Shown here: one piece after another, positions 11,955 to 22,370 of the stretch | Layout of the letters: each line of letters opens with the position of its first letter | Position numbering within the stretch: the first letter of the stretch is position 1 | Assembly (NCBI RefSeq): GCF_023159225.1 | Contig: NC_063172.1 | Coordinates: 42,227,832-42,291,831, forward strand | Direction of reading: 5' to 3' | Length of the DNA: 64,000 nucleotides | Source: Perognathus longimembris pacificus | Lineage: Eukaryota > Chordata > Mammalia > Rodentia > Heteromyidae | Translations under genes and position numbers: made by a program | The notes under the pieces: model-generated | What the model was told of the DNA's origin: nothing | The model's input: only the letters and a program-made list of their open reading frames with translations | Database searches by the model: none

Positions 11955-14214
11955 ACCAAAGACCATATTTGCTAATTACCTAAAAACCACAATAAATCTT
12001 TGACTACCACTGTGGGTACACATGAGGAGGCCCCCAAATTCTTCACTGTGCTCATAGACCGCAAGGCTATGGCACCATCATCTGCAGAAGACTCTCAGTT
12101 ACCTCTCAGTGTCCCTGCCCCTCACAGTGTTATAAATATATGTTATATGAATCAGTGCATCATCGTGATACTGACAACAGTCTGAATACAGTGTGGCACA
12201 GCTCAAGAACTTGAAACACCTGTCTGAAAAACTTCATCATCCTATGTCTGAGATTATATCCAATCAAGATAGGGATAATCTCCCATTTGGTGAACTTTCT
12301 GTTGATCTGGAAGGTGTATACAAAGGGGTGGCCAATGCTCTAGACACCTGCCATAAAACAAATCTGTAACTCACCAAGAATGTGAGGATATTGGATAAAC
12401 AAAACAGAGATAGTCTGAATGAATACAGAAAGAGAAGAAATACCAGTAGAAGTTGCAGGAGGAGCTGAAGACCTGCTGCTCCACAAACCATGGAAATTCT
12501 AGTACCACAAAGAACGATCTGTACACACACCTGGCCACCATGCAGCAGGCTGCCACCCATAATCTGGGGGAGATGCAGGGTCTTGCCAGCAGCCCGCAGT
12601 CTTCCTGACTGTGAGTGGAAGAGCTGAAAACTGTCCTTTCTGCCATCTCCACCCAGCAGAAAGAGGAAAAGGAGCACACTAAGAAGTTGATGAGAGAGAG
12701 AGAGAGAGAGAGAGAGCATAAAAGTGGAGCTAGGGAAAACAAACAAAAGCATGAGTACAGGAGTAAAATTCCAACTGGAAGAACATCTTTGAATTTTACT
12801 TCTTGAGAAAGCAACAGTGGAATATGGAATGGAAGAGCTCCAAAAGGAGGTAGCAACATCAAACCTGCCCCAATTACATTGATCTGGCCTGTCTGAACAC
12901 ACACAGTCAGTCCTCAGGAGATACAACAGGTCATTAAAGACAAAGCCCAAATGGAGACCCACATAGAGACATTGAAGGAGGAGCTGGGGGACCCGGCTGC
13001 ACAGCTGCAAGCACAGCTGGAAGTCAACATCTTAAGTCACCAAGCTTCCAGCTGGAGGAGCAGCTGCTAGCCCTAGAGCAGGCCTCCAAGATGAGCAATG
13101 TGCAGTCAGAAGCTCACGTGGATTGAATATTAGAAACCCTGAAAAATATTCACAGCACCATGTGAGGTGCTCTGGGAGAGAACCACAAGCTCAGGAACCA
13201 GCTGGTTGAGCTGCAGGATGGCTTTGTCAGACTCACCAAGATGGAGCTGACCTTGCAGACAGGGAAGCACAGAAGAACCAGCTGGCAAAGCAGCTACAGC
13301 AGCTACAGCAGCAGGTGCAACAGGGCAGGAGAGAAACAGACTGTCTGCAAGAACCTGAAAGCAAGGAGACAGCAGAACCAGCATCCTCAGGCCTAACAGC
13401 CTCCCAATTCTCCCTGATGAAGGAAAAGAAATAGCCAAGGATAAGTATAATGAGGCCCCCAGGCTCAACCTCACCATCCCAGAGGACATAGAGAACCGAG
13501 AAGACATGCTGGCTTTTTCCACTGCAGTGCAAGCCTTGGCTGAGGCAGAGAAGAACCAGCTGGGCTGGTAACAGAGAGAAGAAACTGTGCTGCTAGTGCC
13601 TGACTCATCTGTCAATCCTGAAATACAGCAGGCCCAAGCTGGAGGCCCTGGTCCCAGGGAGTGGAGGTGACTGTGTTACAAGCAATTAAGGGACACATTG
13701 AGAAGCTTCTGAGTCACTTCACAGAGTACCTGTAGGTGAAGATATTTGTCAAGGTGTGGGAAGAAGAGCTTGAACTTCTCTGCATTCTGCAATGTGAGGA
13801 GATGCATAGTATTGGAGACATTTCCCTTTGTGAGAAGCATGTGACAGTGCTGAAAAAGTGACAGAGGGAGAAGGAGGAGCAACACATCTCTGGCTGGACC
13901 ATGACACACAAAGGATGTAGCTGGAGCTTCATAAGCCAGTGTTGCAGCTTAATGGGAACAGGACAAGTTCCAGGCAGCCTCACAGAGCATTGCTGGTGAG
14001 CCCTCCTCAGGCCCTTCGGGGGCCTAGGAAGCTGAAACTTCAGGGTTATTGATAGCTTTACCCCTCAAGAACCCCACTGCACAGTATATCAAAGCAGTGC
14101 TGCCTTACTTCCAGAAAATTCAGGATCAGGAGGAGGCAGGCTTGGGCAGCCACTGCATCTCTTTTTTTCTATTGGTCTGCTAAGGTTAACCAGATAGACA
14201 TCATGGTCATCTAA
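11955..14214 (+). pseudogene. GOLGA2: Processed pseudogene of GOLGA2 (GM130 golgin)
   Basis: The parent gene encodes GM130, a coiled-coil golgin of the cis-Golgi matrix. Conceptual reading in shifting frames recovers its landmarks in order: an N-terminal TTT-rich patch near 12000, a segment like ALSAVSTQQK as VLSAISTQQK near 12630-12660, LVELQDGFVRLT near 13203-13238, IPEDIENREDMLAF near 13475-13516, and a C-terminus resembling NPTAQQI then GLGS near 14070-14155, ending in DIMVI and a stop at 14212-14214. The protein normally has about 1000 codons; here about 2.26 kb remains, so there are internal deletions. There are no introns, and many stops and frameshifts. A GA dinucleotide expansion (12689-12718) lies in the coiled-coil region. 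I infer an old L1-mediated retrocopy. The 5' boundary is uncertain. Another golgin paralog is possible but fits less well at the C-terminus. Confidence 0.85.
12689..12718. repeat. (GA)n expansion within the GOLGA2 pseudogene
   Basis: About 14 to 15 GA units. It reads as alternating Arg-Glu in the former frame and probably expanded after the copy lost function. Confidence 0.9.
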
Positions 14215-14890
14215 AAACATAATAGCCTAAGCATGGAGAAGCAGGGCCAGCACTGTGCCCCACCCCAGACCTTGTCACCCCAGTTCTTTCCACCTCTCTC
14301 CCTGCCAATCTATCCCTGCCACCCTGTCCCTACCATTCCTTCCTAGTTCCCATCTTACACATACAGTAGCAAGGTCTGACCACTTATTTAACACATTCAC
14401 ACCCTATGCCTTCTTGGGAAGGACTCAAGCTTACTTTATTCAATCCCACTCCGAAAGAAGAGCCAGGGTTACATATTTATTGAGCTGTGAGCAAATTGCC
14501 TCTCTGGGGTCACTGTGGATTCATGTTCAAATCAGACACACTCAGGCCAAGAATAATTGAGCGATGTAAGGTTCATAGACTTCACACATGCAGGCTCTTT
14601 GGACAGATGAGAGCTTAGACAGGCAGGGCAGTGGATAGGATGCATATCATTTTTGTGCTTGGAATGGTATGGGAGATGACACTCAAGGAGGTCACTTCTC
14701 CAGACCAGCTCCCATCTGATTAGCTGGTACCTTTCTAATGGGCTCTAGGCAGTTGGGGCCAATCAAAGGCTCTGTCAGTTCATGAGGAGAGCCAGAACTG
14801 GCTGTTACCTTGGAGCTCCCATCTTCTCCTGGGCACTGTAAGGCCAAGAACCTTGGCATTGCTCCCTAAGACTCTCAGATAGATGGGACT
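14215..14890 (+). pseudogene. GOLGA2: Probable 3'UTR part of the GOLGA2 retrocopy
   Basis: Moderately GC-rich, pyrimidine-rich sequence follows directly after the terminal stop and contrasts with the AT-rich DNA beyond about 14900. An A-run at 14910-14916 could be a remnant of the tail. Assignment rests on position and composition only. Confidence 0.45.
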
Positions 14891-15525
14891 AATAGAATGT
14901 CATTCAGGAAAAAAACTTGGTGGTATTAAAATATGAGACATAAAATATAGATAAGGAGTTGAAATTTGAGAGCCACAGTTAAAGATTATTTACAAGAATG
15001 ATTTTTAACAAAGAAATTTCAAGAAAATATAATAGTTTTATATTAATTTGTTATGTAGTTACATTTATTACAGAATATTTTATTATATTTTATATGCACA
15101 CTAATAATTATGTTTTACTTCATTACATTATGTAAGAATCATGAATAAGCATTTTTTCAAGCACATTGAACTCTAAACAAAGAATAATAAAGTTTATAGC
15201 ATATAAGCTAAAGGACCACAGTTTGGGCAATGAACTGAGAAAACTTGAAACCTATAACAAAAGGGAAAAGATTATTTGTAAAGCTAAAATTTGACTACAT
15301 GTGACTTACTCTTTTTCTTTTAGCCAGTCATTCAAAGACTTAGAGCACATAATGAATCACAAGTATTCTGATTTTAAAAAAGAGTAGGAAGAAGTGAAAA
15401 AGTGAGGGAATATAAGGATAGGGAACCTAAAAGAGAAGGTCACTTGCCTACATACACTGTACACATCTATGAGTGTTCATATGAAAACACCTAGTACTCT
15501 CAATGAATCCTAAAAAGATCAACAA
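14891..15525. other. Unassigned AT-rich sequence
   Basis: No feature recognised. Confidence 0.5.
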
Positions 15526-15529
15526 AAAA

Positions 15530-15640
15530 GGAAAAGGTAGAGCTGAGGTTGAAATAGTAGAGTGCTAGCATTGAACACAAAATCTGAGAGACAGCACCTA
15601 CATACACCCTGAGTTTGTCCCAGCAGCAACACACACACTC
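15530..15640 (+). mobile_element. SINE right-monomer or ID-like fragment
   Basis: 'agctgaggttgaaatagtag', 'agagtgctagcattgaac' and 'ctgagtttgtcccagcagc' follow the order of the right SINE monomer. Diverged and partial. Confidence 0.55.
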
Positions 15641-15690
15641 TCTCTCTCTCACACACACACTTACAGAGAGAGAGAGAGAGAAAGAAAAAG
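15630..15690. repeat. Compound CA/CT/GA microsatellite
   Basis: CA, CT, CA and GA runs in succession at the end of the SINE fragment, probably grown from its tail. Confidence 0.85.
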
Positions 15691-16095
15691 ACAAAAAATA
15701 ATATATTCCTCCACAAAAAAGCTATAGCACAGCAAAACCTAGTGAAGTAAAGCCTAATGAAGGCACCCATGGGAAATGAAAGTGGCACCTCAACACAACC
15801 ACTACTTCAGAACAATTTAACACTATAGCATGCAACTGTTTGATAAATATATTGTAGTCCAAAAGTGAGACACATCAGAGCTTTAACAATGATGTTAGCT
15901 GCATCATCCATTCTAAGAAAACAGCTTGTATAACACTTGTTGAGGATAAATTATATTCTTTTCAGGCTTTTAATCTACTGTGAATATAACTTTATAGACT
16001 TATGTTTTTAAATTTGTGCTATTTACCAAAAAGAGGCTAAATAGCCATAGCCAATACTAATGTCTGTAATATACTATATGACTATATGAAGAATG
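15691..16095. other. Unassigned AT-rich sequence
   Basis: No feature recognised. Confidence 0.5.
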
Positions 16096-16099
16096 CAGA

Positions 16100-16340
16100 T
16101 ATACAACAGATCACAGTTTAATGCCAGCCAGGTAAAAAACACAAGACCTATCTAAACAAGCAAGTCATTTTATTTTCTACCTGTAATCCAGTTAACTGGG
16201 ATTTTCCCTTGGCAAATGTGAGACTATATATGAAAAAAAACTAAATAAACTGTCCTGGGATGCAGGTCAAGTGGTTATAAGCCTCCCTGGCAAGCATAGG
16301 GTACTAGATTCAATCCTAATTACAGGGAAAGGAATGATAA
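16100..16340 (+). mobile_element. Old B1-ID type SINE
   Basis: A degraded B1-like part (16110-16240) is followed by an ID-like part, 'gatgcaggtcaagtggtta' to 'tactagattcaatcctaatt', where a diverged B box can still be seen. Confidence 0.5.
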
Positions 16341-16439
16341 CCAAAAATGAAAAAGACAAAAGCAAGGTATTTTTCACATTTAAAAAAGTTAAAAAGCTAA
16401 ATGAATTATAAGTGAATGTAAATGTGTTGAGAGCTAACT

Positions 16440-18362
16440 ATGAAGTTAAGAGAGATCAAAGAAAGCAGAGACAAGTTAATGATGAAAATCAATGATACAA
16501 ATGATGGCTATGAAAAAAAGTAGAAATCTTCATCAGTAGAACAAACAGAAAAGCTTGGTTCCTTGCAAACAAAATTGATAAGACCTTAGCAAATCTGACC
16601 AAAAGGTGAAAAAAGATTATCCAAGTAAAATTAGAGATAAGCAAGTGCATACATATCACAACAAATATTAGAACACTGGAATACACTGGAAAATCTGGGG
16701 GAAATAGATGTATTCCTGGATAACATCAGTATAACAAAACTGAGCCAAGAGGATATAAATCACTGAAATAGATCTATAACAAGTAATAAAATTATACTAG
16801 CAATAAAACGTCTCCTAACAAAGAAAGCACAGGGCTTGATTGATCCATAACTGATATCTATAAGGCCTTTAAAGAATAATAATTTTAAAGAAGAGTTGTC
16901 ACCAACATTCCTCAAACTCTCCCATAAAATTCAAAGGTAGAAATCCATCCCATACTCATTTTATGAAGACACTATAACACTCATCCAAAAATCAAACAGT
17001 GAACCAATAGAAGAATACAACTATTCAAAACTCCTTTTAAAAATACTTTTTTGCCAGGCACCAGTGGCTCATGCCTCTAATCTTTGCTACTCAGGGAGGA
17101 GGCTGAGATCTGAGGATCATGGTTGGAAGCCATCCTGGGCAGGAAAGACCATGAGCTGCTTATCTCTAATAAACTACTCAGAAAAAGCTGGAAGTCTTGC
17201 TGTGGCTCAAGTTGTAGAGCACTCAGGGACAGCATGTGACCCTGAATTCAAGCCCCAGGGGGAAAAAACAACATTTTTTTGACCAAATTGAAAAGCAAAT
17301 TAAAAAATTATAGACTACAATCAAGTTGGTTTCATCCTAGGGATGCAAGACTGGTTTAATATACATGAAAGGGTACATTCAATAGAGCACAGTGACAGAA
17401 ACAAAGGGGAAAATTACACTTAAAATTCCAATTCCAATTGATGCAGAAGCAGCCTTTGACAAAATCCAATATACTTTGATGATAAAAGTTCGGGATAAGC
17501 TAAAAGAAGAAATACACCTCACATAATTGAGACTACTTTTATAAACTTACACTCAAAAAATAAAAAAACTCAAATGATTTTCTCTAAAATAAGAAGCAGG
17601 CCAAGTGTGCCCACTTTGTGCACTCCTTTCAATGTTGTATTGAAACTGCTAGGTAGAGTGATATGGCAAGGAAAAACTTTAAAAAGATCCAAGTATGAAA
17701 GAAAGAAATAAAGCTATCCTTATATGAAGACGAAATAATCCTATATATAAAGGAGCTTAAAGACTCCATGCCCAACCTCCTAAGTAGAAGAATATAAAAT
17801 CAACCCCAAAAATGAGTAATTCTTTTGTATAATAACAATGAGAAAATACGGAAATCAAAGAAACTAACTCCTTTTGCAATAGCCTCAAAAAATGCCTAGA
17901 GGTTAATCTAACCACAAAAGTGAAAGAATTCTACAATAAAACTATAAATTTTTAAAATAAAATCAAAGAGAACACCAGGAAATAGAAAAATCCCCCATAT
18001 ATTCAGATTAGCAAAAATATTAATCAGGAAAATAGCAATGCTATTAAAGGCAATTTACAAATTCAGTGCAATACCCATTAAAATCCCAATGTTTTTCTTT
18101 GTTGAGACTGGGAAAGTTGTTCAAAAATTCACAAAATTTGCAAAATTCCTATAACCATCTAATACTTGACAAGCAAACGACTGAATATATTTGAAACTGG
18201 AACTAGGAAAATTGAGGTGATGTTGCGAGATATGGGGGATAATGATGGAAGGCATGATATTGACCAAAATGCATTATCCTCATAAATTTACATGTTGAAT
18301 TAAAACTCCTTTGTACAACTTGTTAAAGATATTAAATAATTAATTACATTTCTAAAACATTG
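16440..18362 (+). mobile_element. Old L1 (ORF2 middle to 3' end), SINE-interrupted
   Basis: Many-stop readings match ORF2 order: the 'FLDNISITKLSQ' segment near 16715, 'LLTKKAQG' near 16812, the reverse-transcriptase lead-in near 17300-17460 (tcaagttggtttcatcctag), and a 3' end unlike the common one, with 'tgaccaaaatgcattatcct' and 'ttgtacaacttgttaaagat'. A B1-ID SINE interrupts it at 17052-17275. The reading frames are thoroughly broken, so this belongs to an older L1 generation. Confidence 0.85.
17052..17275 (+). mobile_element. B1-ID chimeric SINE
   Basis: Left monomer B1-like: 'gccaggcaccagtggctcat', 'ggaggctgagatctgaggat', 'aggaaagaccatgag'. Right monomer like the IDL-Geo right half: 'ttgctgtggctcaagttg', 'tagagcactcagggacag', 'gaattcaagccccag'. 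Less diverged than the host L1, as expected for a later insertion. Confidence 0.88.
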
Positions 18363-18820
18363 TAGGATGTGCATTAAGTTCAACAAACAAAGGAAACTGA
18401 TGATGTTAATATTTAAAGTCAATATTGGACAGTATACTTAGATACCAATAAACATTTCTGTAAATAGAAAAACTATAATTGCTAAGCTAAAAGTAAGACT
18501 AATCACAAACATTAGAAGGTAAAGCTGAAGAAGACGCCTTAATATAAGTAATATGCCTTAGTAATAAAGTGCTTAGTATACATAATGCATTGTTTATTGT
18601 ATGTATTCATGTAACAGAAAAATGTGGACACATATGCATTAATATAAAAAAATTAAGACTAGAAGTTCCACATAAAAAAGGTAAACATTGGCAGTAGAAA
18701 GTACAAATTGCTAATGTGCCAAGGCTTACCACAGTAATTTAAAAAGTAAGTGATCTGTACTCTGCATGTAATTAGTAATCTAAAGAAGACTCATAAAAGA
18801 TTCTAGTAAGAAAAAAAAAT
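18363..18820. other. Unassigned AT-rich sequence
   Basis: No feature recognised. Confidence 0.5.
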
Positions 18821-18824
18821 ACAG

Positions 18825-19065
18825 GAAATTGGAAGGGAATACCAAAATCGAGAGACAAAGGGTAAAAAAAGACAAACAACTACAAAAGCAATACTTACAA
18901 ACTGTTTGGTGAAAATGAACTGAACAACTGAACAACTCATGGGGGGGGGGAAGGGAAAGGGAAAGGGGAATGAGGGACGAGGTAACAAACAGTACAAGAA
19001 ATGTATCCAATACCTAGTGTATGAAACTGTAACCTATCTGCAATTCAGTTTGATAATAATAATAT
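18825..19065 (+). mobile_element. 5'-truncated L1 3'UTR
   Basis: It has the 3'UTR landmarks, a polypurine tract including a run of ten Gs (18940-18949), the 'acagtacaagaaatg' subfamily motif, and a terminus mutated to gataataat followed by a TA repeat (about 19050-19075). Confidence 0.88.
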
Positions 19066-19183
19066 ATATATATATAAAGGAAAAACATATTGTTTGCAAA
19101 TAACCCCTTTTTTGACTGTCAAAAGACTTTCCTGTGAGAATAAAAAAAAACTGTTTCCAAATATGAAAAAGAATATATTAGGA

Positions 19184-19528
19184 AGTTCTCTGCATCGCAA
19201 AGGACATAGATTGCAAGAAAAATAGAAAGCCCACAGACTGGAAGATCTTCACTGGCCATACGACAGACAAGGGTCTCTTGTCTAAAATATACATAGAACT
19301 CAAAAACTTAGGTTCCCCAAAAACTAATCCTCAAAGAAACAACTGTCCCCTTAGTAAATAAAATAAAGACCTAAAAATAGACTTCTCTGAAGAGGAAACG
19401 AAAATGGCCAAGAGACAGGTGAAGAAGTGCTCCACATCATTGGCCATAAAAGAAATTCAAATAAAAAATCACATTGAGATTCCACTGCACCACAGTGAGA
19501 ATGTCCTTTATCAAGAAAACTAATAATA
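19184..19528 (+). mobile_element. Older L1, upstream half (ORF2), split by a younger L1
   Basis: ORF2 C-terminal sequence starts right after a copy of the 12-bp TSD aatatattagga (19172-19183) and stops at the insertion point of the full-length L1. It resumes at 26954. Stops and frameshifts show it was dead or decaying. Confidence 0.93.
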
Positions 19529-21285
19529 GGAGGAGGAAGATGGTGCCACCACAGTAGGGAGGTACCCCGACTCACTCCAACTGAATAGCGAGCTGGGCAC
19601 TCCAACATCCAACACCCCACCCCACCAAGAATGCAGCAAAACCAGCAGCCAGAAGCAGTGGAGAAATGCAGGAAAACAAAAAGGAGTAAAATAGAAGAGC
19701 CAAAAACCTACACGGAGCCAGAGAATCTACGGGGCACCCTCCCCCACCAGCCGACCCTGGCCCGAACAGGGCCAGGCTGGGAAAGGGGACCCGGCAATCA
19801 GCAGACCGACTGCCGGGAGTGCAGAGTCCAGACAGCGGGACTCCACGGACACTAGGGAGAGTGCGGACCAAGACACACGGCGACGGGAAGTTCAGGTCCA
19901 CACCAGGAACGGACTTAAGCGGCTGGGGAACCCAGTGGTGCAAAAGGGGAGAGCCAGGGACGCCACCATGACCTTTTGCCACAGCACAGAACTCCACCCC
20001 CGAAGGACCAATGGCGGCTCGGGACACATACACAATCCAGGACCAGTGAGTCCCCCGTTACCCCCTCCCCCAACGGTAGACCAGCTATCAGAGGCCCAAA
20101 CCCTACAAAGAAGCTAGATCTCCCTCCCTCCCCTTCCCCACCCCAAGGGAACAAAGAACCCCCAAATCAGGCAGAAAGCTCCCATCAGGCGCTGGGAAGT
20201 CACAGGAGTTTAGCAGGGGAAAGGCATAGCAGTCCCAAGGCTGCCCAGGAGCCTGAACTGGCCGAATTGGCCCTGCCCCATTCCCAACAGGGGCCGGGGG
20301 ACGGTGGGCAGTGCAAGACCCACCCAAGGCGCCTGGTCCTCGTGGACTTTTACAACTAAAATCACAGGCTCTGGTGGGCAATACGAGCACAGCAGGGACA
20401 TCTGGGCCTCATCACGCCCCTCCCCCCTTGCAGCGGAGGCGCAGAGAGCGCTAACCCGCGTCTGGACAGTTGATCCCACTGGGCCCCACACATACCGACC
20501 CCATAGCGGACTCGCGGGAGGACGCAAGCACAACCCAACAACCCGGGGCTCACTCTGGTAGGCGTATCCCACTCAGGTGGATGGGGCCACAGCAGCAGCG
20601 CCCATTGTAGTGGTCACACAGCAAACAGGTGGGCGGGTCGCCTGGTTACAGCGCCTGCTCTGGTAGGGGTATGCCGCTCAGGTGGGTGGGGCCACAGCGG
20701 CAGCACCTGCTCTGGTAGGTGCGCCTACACAGGAGGGCAGAGCTCTCCATCAGCCCGTGCCCACTCAGTTTGGTGCATTTCGCACAAGTGGGTGGGCCGC
20801 CCTCAACAACACTGGCCCCAGAGCGGTCCACACAGGAAGACGAACTGCCTCAGAGGTGAGCTCCTCTGACCAAGATGCATAGTGGAAAAAAGAACCAAAG
20901 AAGAGATAAGCCTCCACGCCACGCTGAATTAGTGACGAGCAAATCCCCAACAGGGGCACGCTAGGGTCAGCACAGCACAGCGCAAGACACTGTCCCGCAG
21001 AGAAAGACACAGAACCTACCCGCCCCCAAGTGCAGGGAGAGTGACCACCTCAGCAACAACCAAGAAGGTCACGCTCACCCATTGGGAAGCAAGGTGCAAA
21101 AGCCAAACCCAAACCCAGAGCGAGGACACCAGGACACAAGGCTCCCACTGACGGACCAGCACAAAACCAAACCAGGGAAGTCACCCACAGATCTCCAGAT
21201 GTGAAAATCACAAAGAAATATAACACAGTTCATCAAAGGGCAAGCCAACTCGCCAGCTCCAAAAAGCAGCACGACTGAAGAGGAG
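19529..21285 (+). promoter_or_regulatory. L1 5'UTR, presumed internal promoter
   Basis: It begins ggaggaggaagatggtgcc and runs about 1.76 kb. It is GC-rich and CpG-containing, unlike anything else in the window, and holds a 52-bp minisatellite at 20553-20760. By analogy with other mammalian L1s it should carry an internal RNA polymerase II promoter; no specific factor site was verified. Several long antisense frames here reflect GC content rather than genes. Confidence 0.8.
20553..20760 (+). repeat. 52-bp minisatellite in the L1 5'UTR, about four units
   Basis: The motif ctctggtagg recurs at 20553, 20658 and 20710, and a diverged unit lies at 20606-20657. Each unit carries a core like 'caggtgggtggggccacagc'. 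The spacing is 105 (two units) and 52. A weak fifth copy may follow (20761-20810). Confidence 0.82.
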
Positions 21286-22326
21286 ATGGAGAATAAAAAA
21301 GCAAATGAGGCCATGTTAACAGAAATGATGGAAAGCGTCAGAAACGAAATCAGAATACAATTCCAGGAGTTTAGAGTGGGAGTCTTGAAGGACATCCAGG
21401 AAGCCAAGAAAGCAATGGAAGCAAAAATGGATACAATGCGAACCTCTGTTAAAGAAGATCTTAACATCCTGAGAAGTGAAATGCATGAAAAAATAGATTT
21501 AAAATACAACTCTTTAAAGGAAGAAATTTCCATGATCAGAGCTGATCTGACAACCATAAAGAGCTCTCTGTCATCCATAAACTCCACAATTGAATCCACA
21601 GCACAAAGAATTGACCATATGGAATCCAGAATCTCTCGCTTGGACGATGAAGCAGCTGACAACAACCAGAAAATTACCACACTCCAAGAAATGGTGAAGC
21701 TTCAGGACAGACTAATCCAGGAACTAATGGACAAAGACAAGTGATACAATCTGCACATAATTGGAATAGAAGAAGGAGCTGAATACCAGAGCAGAGGGCT
21801 TCATCATATTTTCAATAAAGTGATTGCAGAAAACTTCCCCAATCTCACAAGGAACCCCATCCAGGTAACCAAAGCCTAGAGGACACCTGGCAGGCCAGAC
21901 CCCAGAAAAGCCACCCCAAGGCACATAATATTCAAGACTTCAGATCTCAAGAATAAATGGAAAATTCTAAATGCAGCCAAAGCAAAGAAATAAATTTTCT
22001 ACAATGGAAAGAGGATCCAAATAACAGCAGACCTCTCCACACAAACCTACCAAGCACGAAGTGAGTGGAAGAACACCATGCAAGTACTACAGGCAAACAA
22101 TATGCAACCCAGGATTAAATATCCAGCAAAATTGGAGTTCACATTCGAAGGGAAAACCAGATCTTTCCATAGCAAAGAGGATCTAAAGGAGTATGTGAAT
22201 AAAAAACCAGCCCTACAGCAAATCCTAAGAGGGGAATTCCACCCAACAGAGATCATACAAGACACACAGACAGAAACAGATAGAAACGACAATAGCCAGA
22301 GCCCAACAGAAAGAGCAGCTCACTAA
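21286..22326 (+). pseudogene. L1 ORF1 (RNA-binding chaperone), disrupted
   Basis: ORF1p is the trimeric nucleic-acid chaperone that coats L1 RNA in cytoplasmic particles. ATG 21286 is the first in frame after a stop at 21202. The frame spans 346 codons, the usual ORF1p size. Codons 1-152 are open and form a long coiled coil with heptad-like spacing of Met, Ile and Leu (for example SRISRLDDE near the end). Then come the RRM-like and C-terminal domains (HIIGIEEGAE, later IKYPAKLEF and ending NSQSPTERAAH). Three in-frame stops interrupt it: TGA 21742-21744, TAG 21877-21879 and TAA 21991-21993. There is no frameshift: the last 82 codons are in the same frame. The decay is by point substitution only, which fits a moderately young copy. 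Confidence 0.93.
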
Positions 22327-22370
22327 AGACAAGAAAAGAAAAAAAGAGGAAAAAACAGCCCAACAAGAAA

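Noticed and set aside
12264..13010. 248-codon minus-strand open frame, with others at 12371-12904 and 13130-13615
   Set aside because: They lie antisense to the GOLGA2 pseudogene. The Ser/Leu-rich composition is what the reverse of a coiled-coil coding sequence gives, and no domain is visible.
19572..20572. Minus- and plus-strand frames up to 153 codons in GC-rich DNA
   Set aside because: They fall in the L1 5'UTR; high GC lowers stop frequency. No homology or conserved motif.
20553..20810. CRISPR-like spaced repeat
   Set aside because: Units are directly adjacent without unique spacers, and the context is a mammalian L1.
21075..21680. 201-codon minus-strand frame
   Set aside because: Antisense shadow of L1 ORF1.
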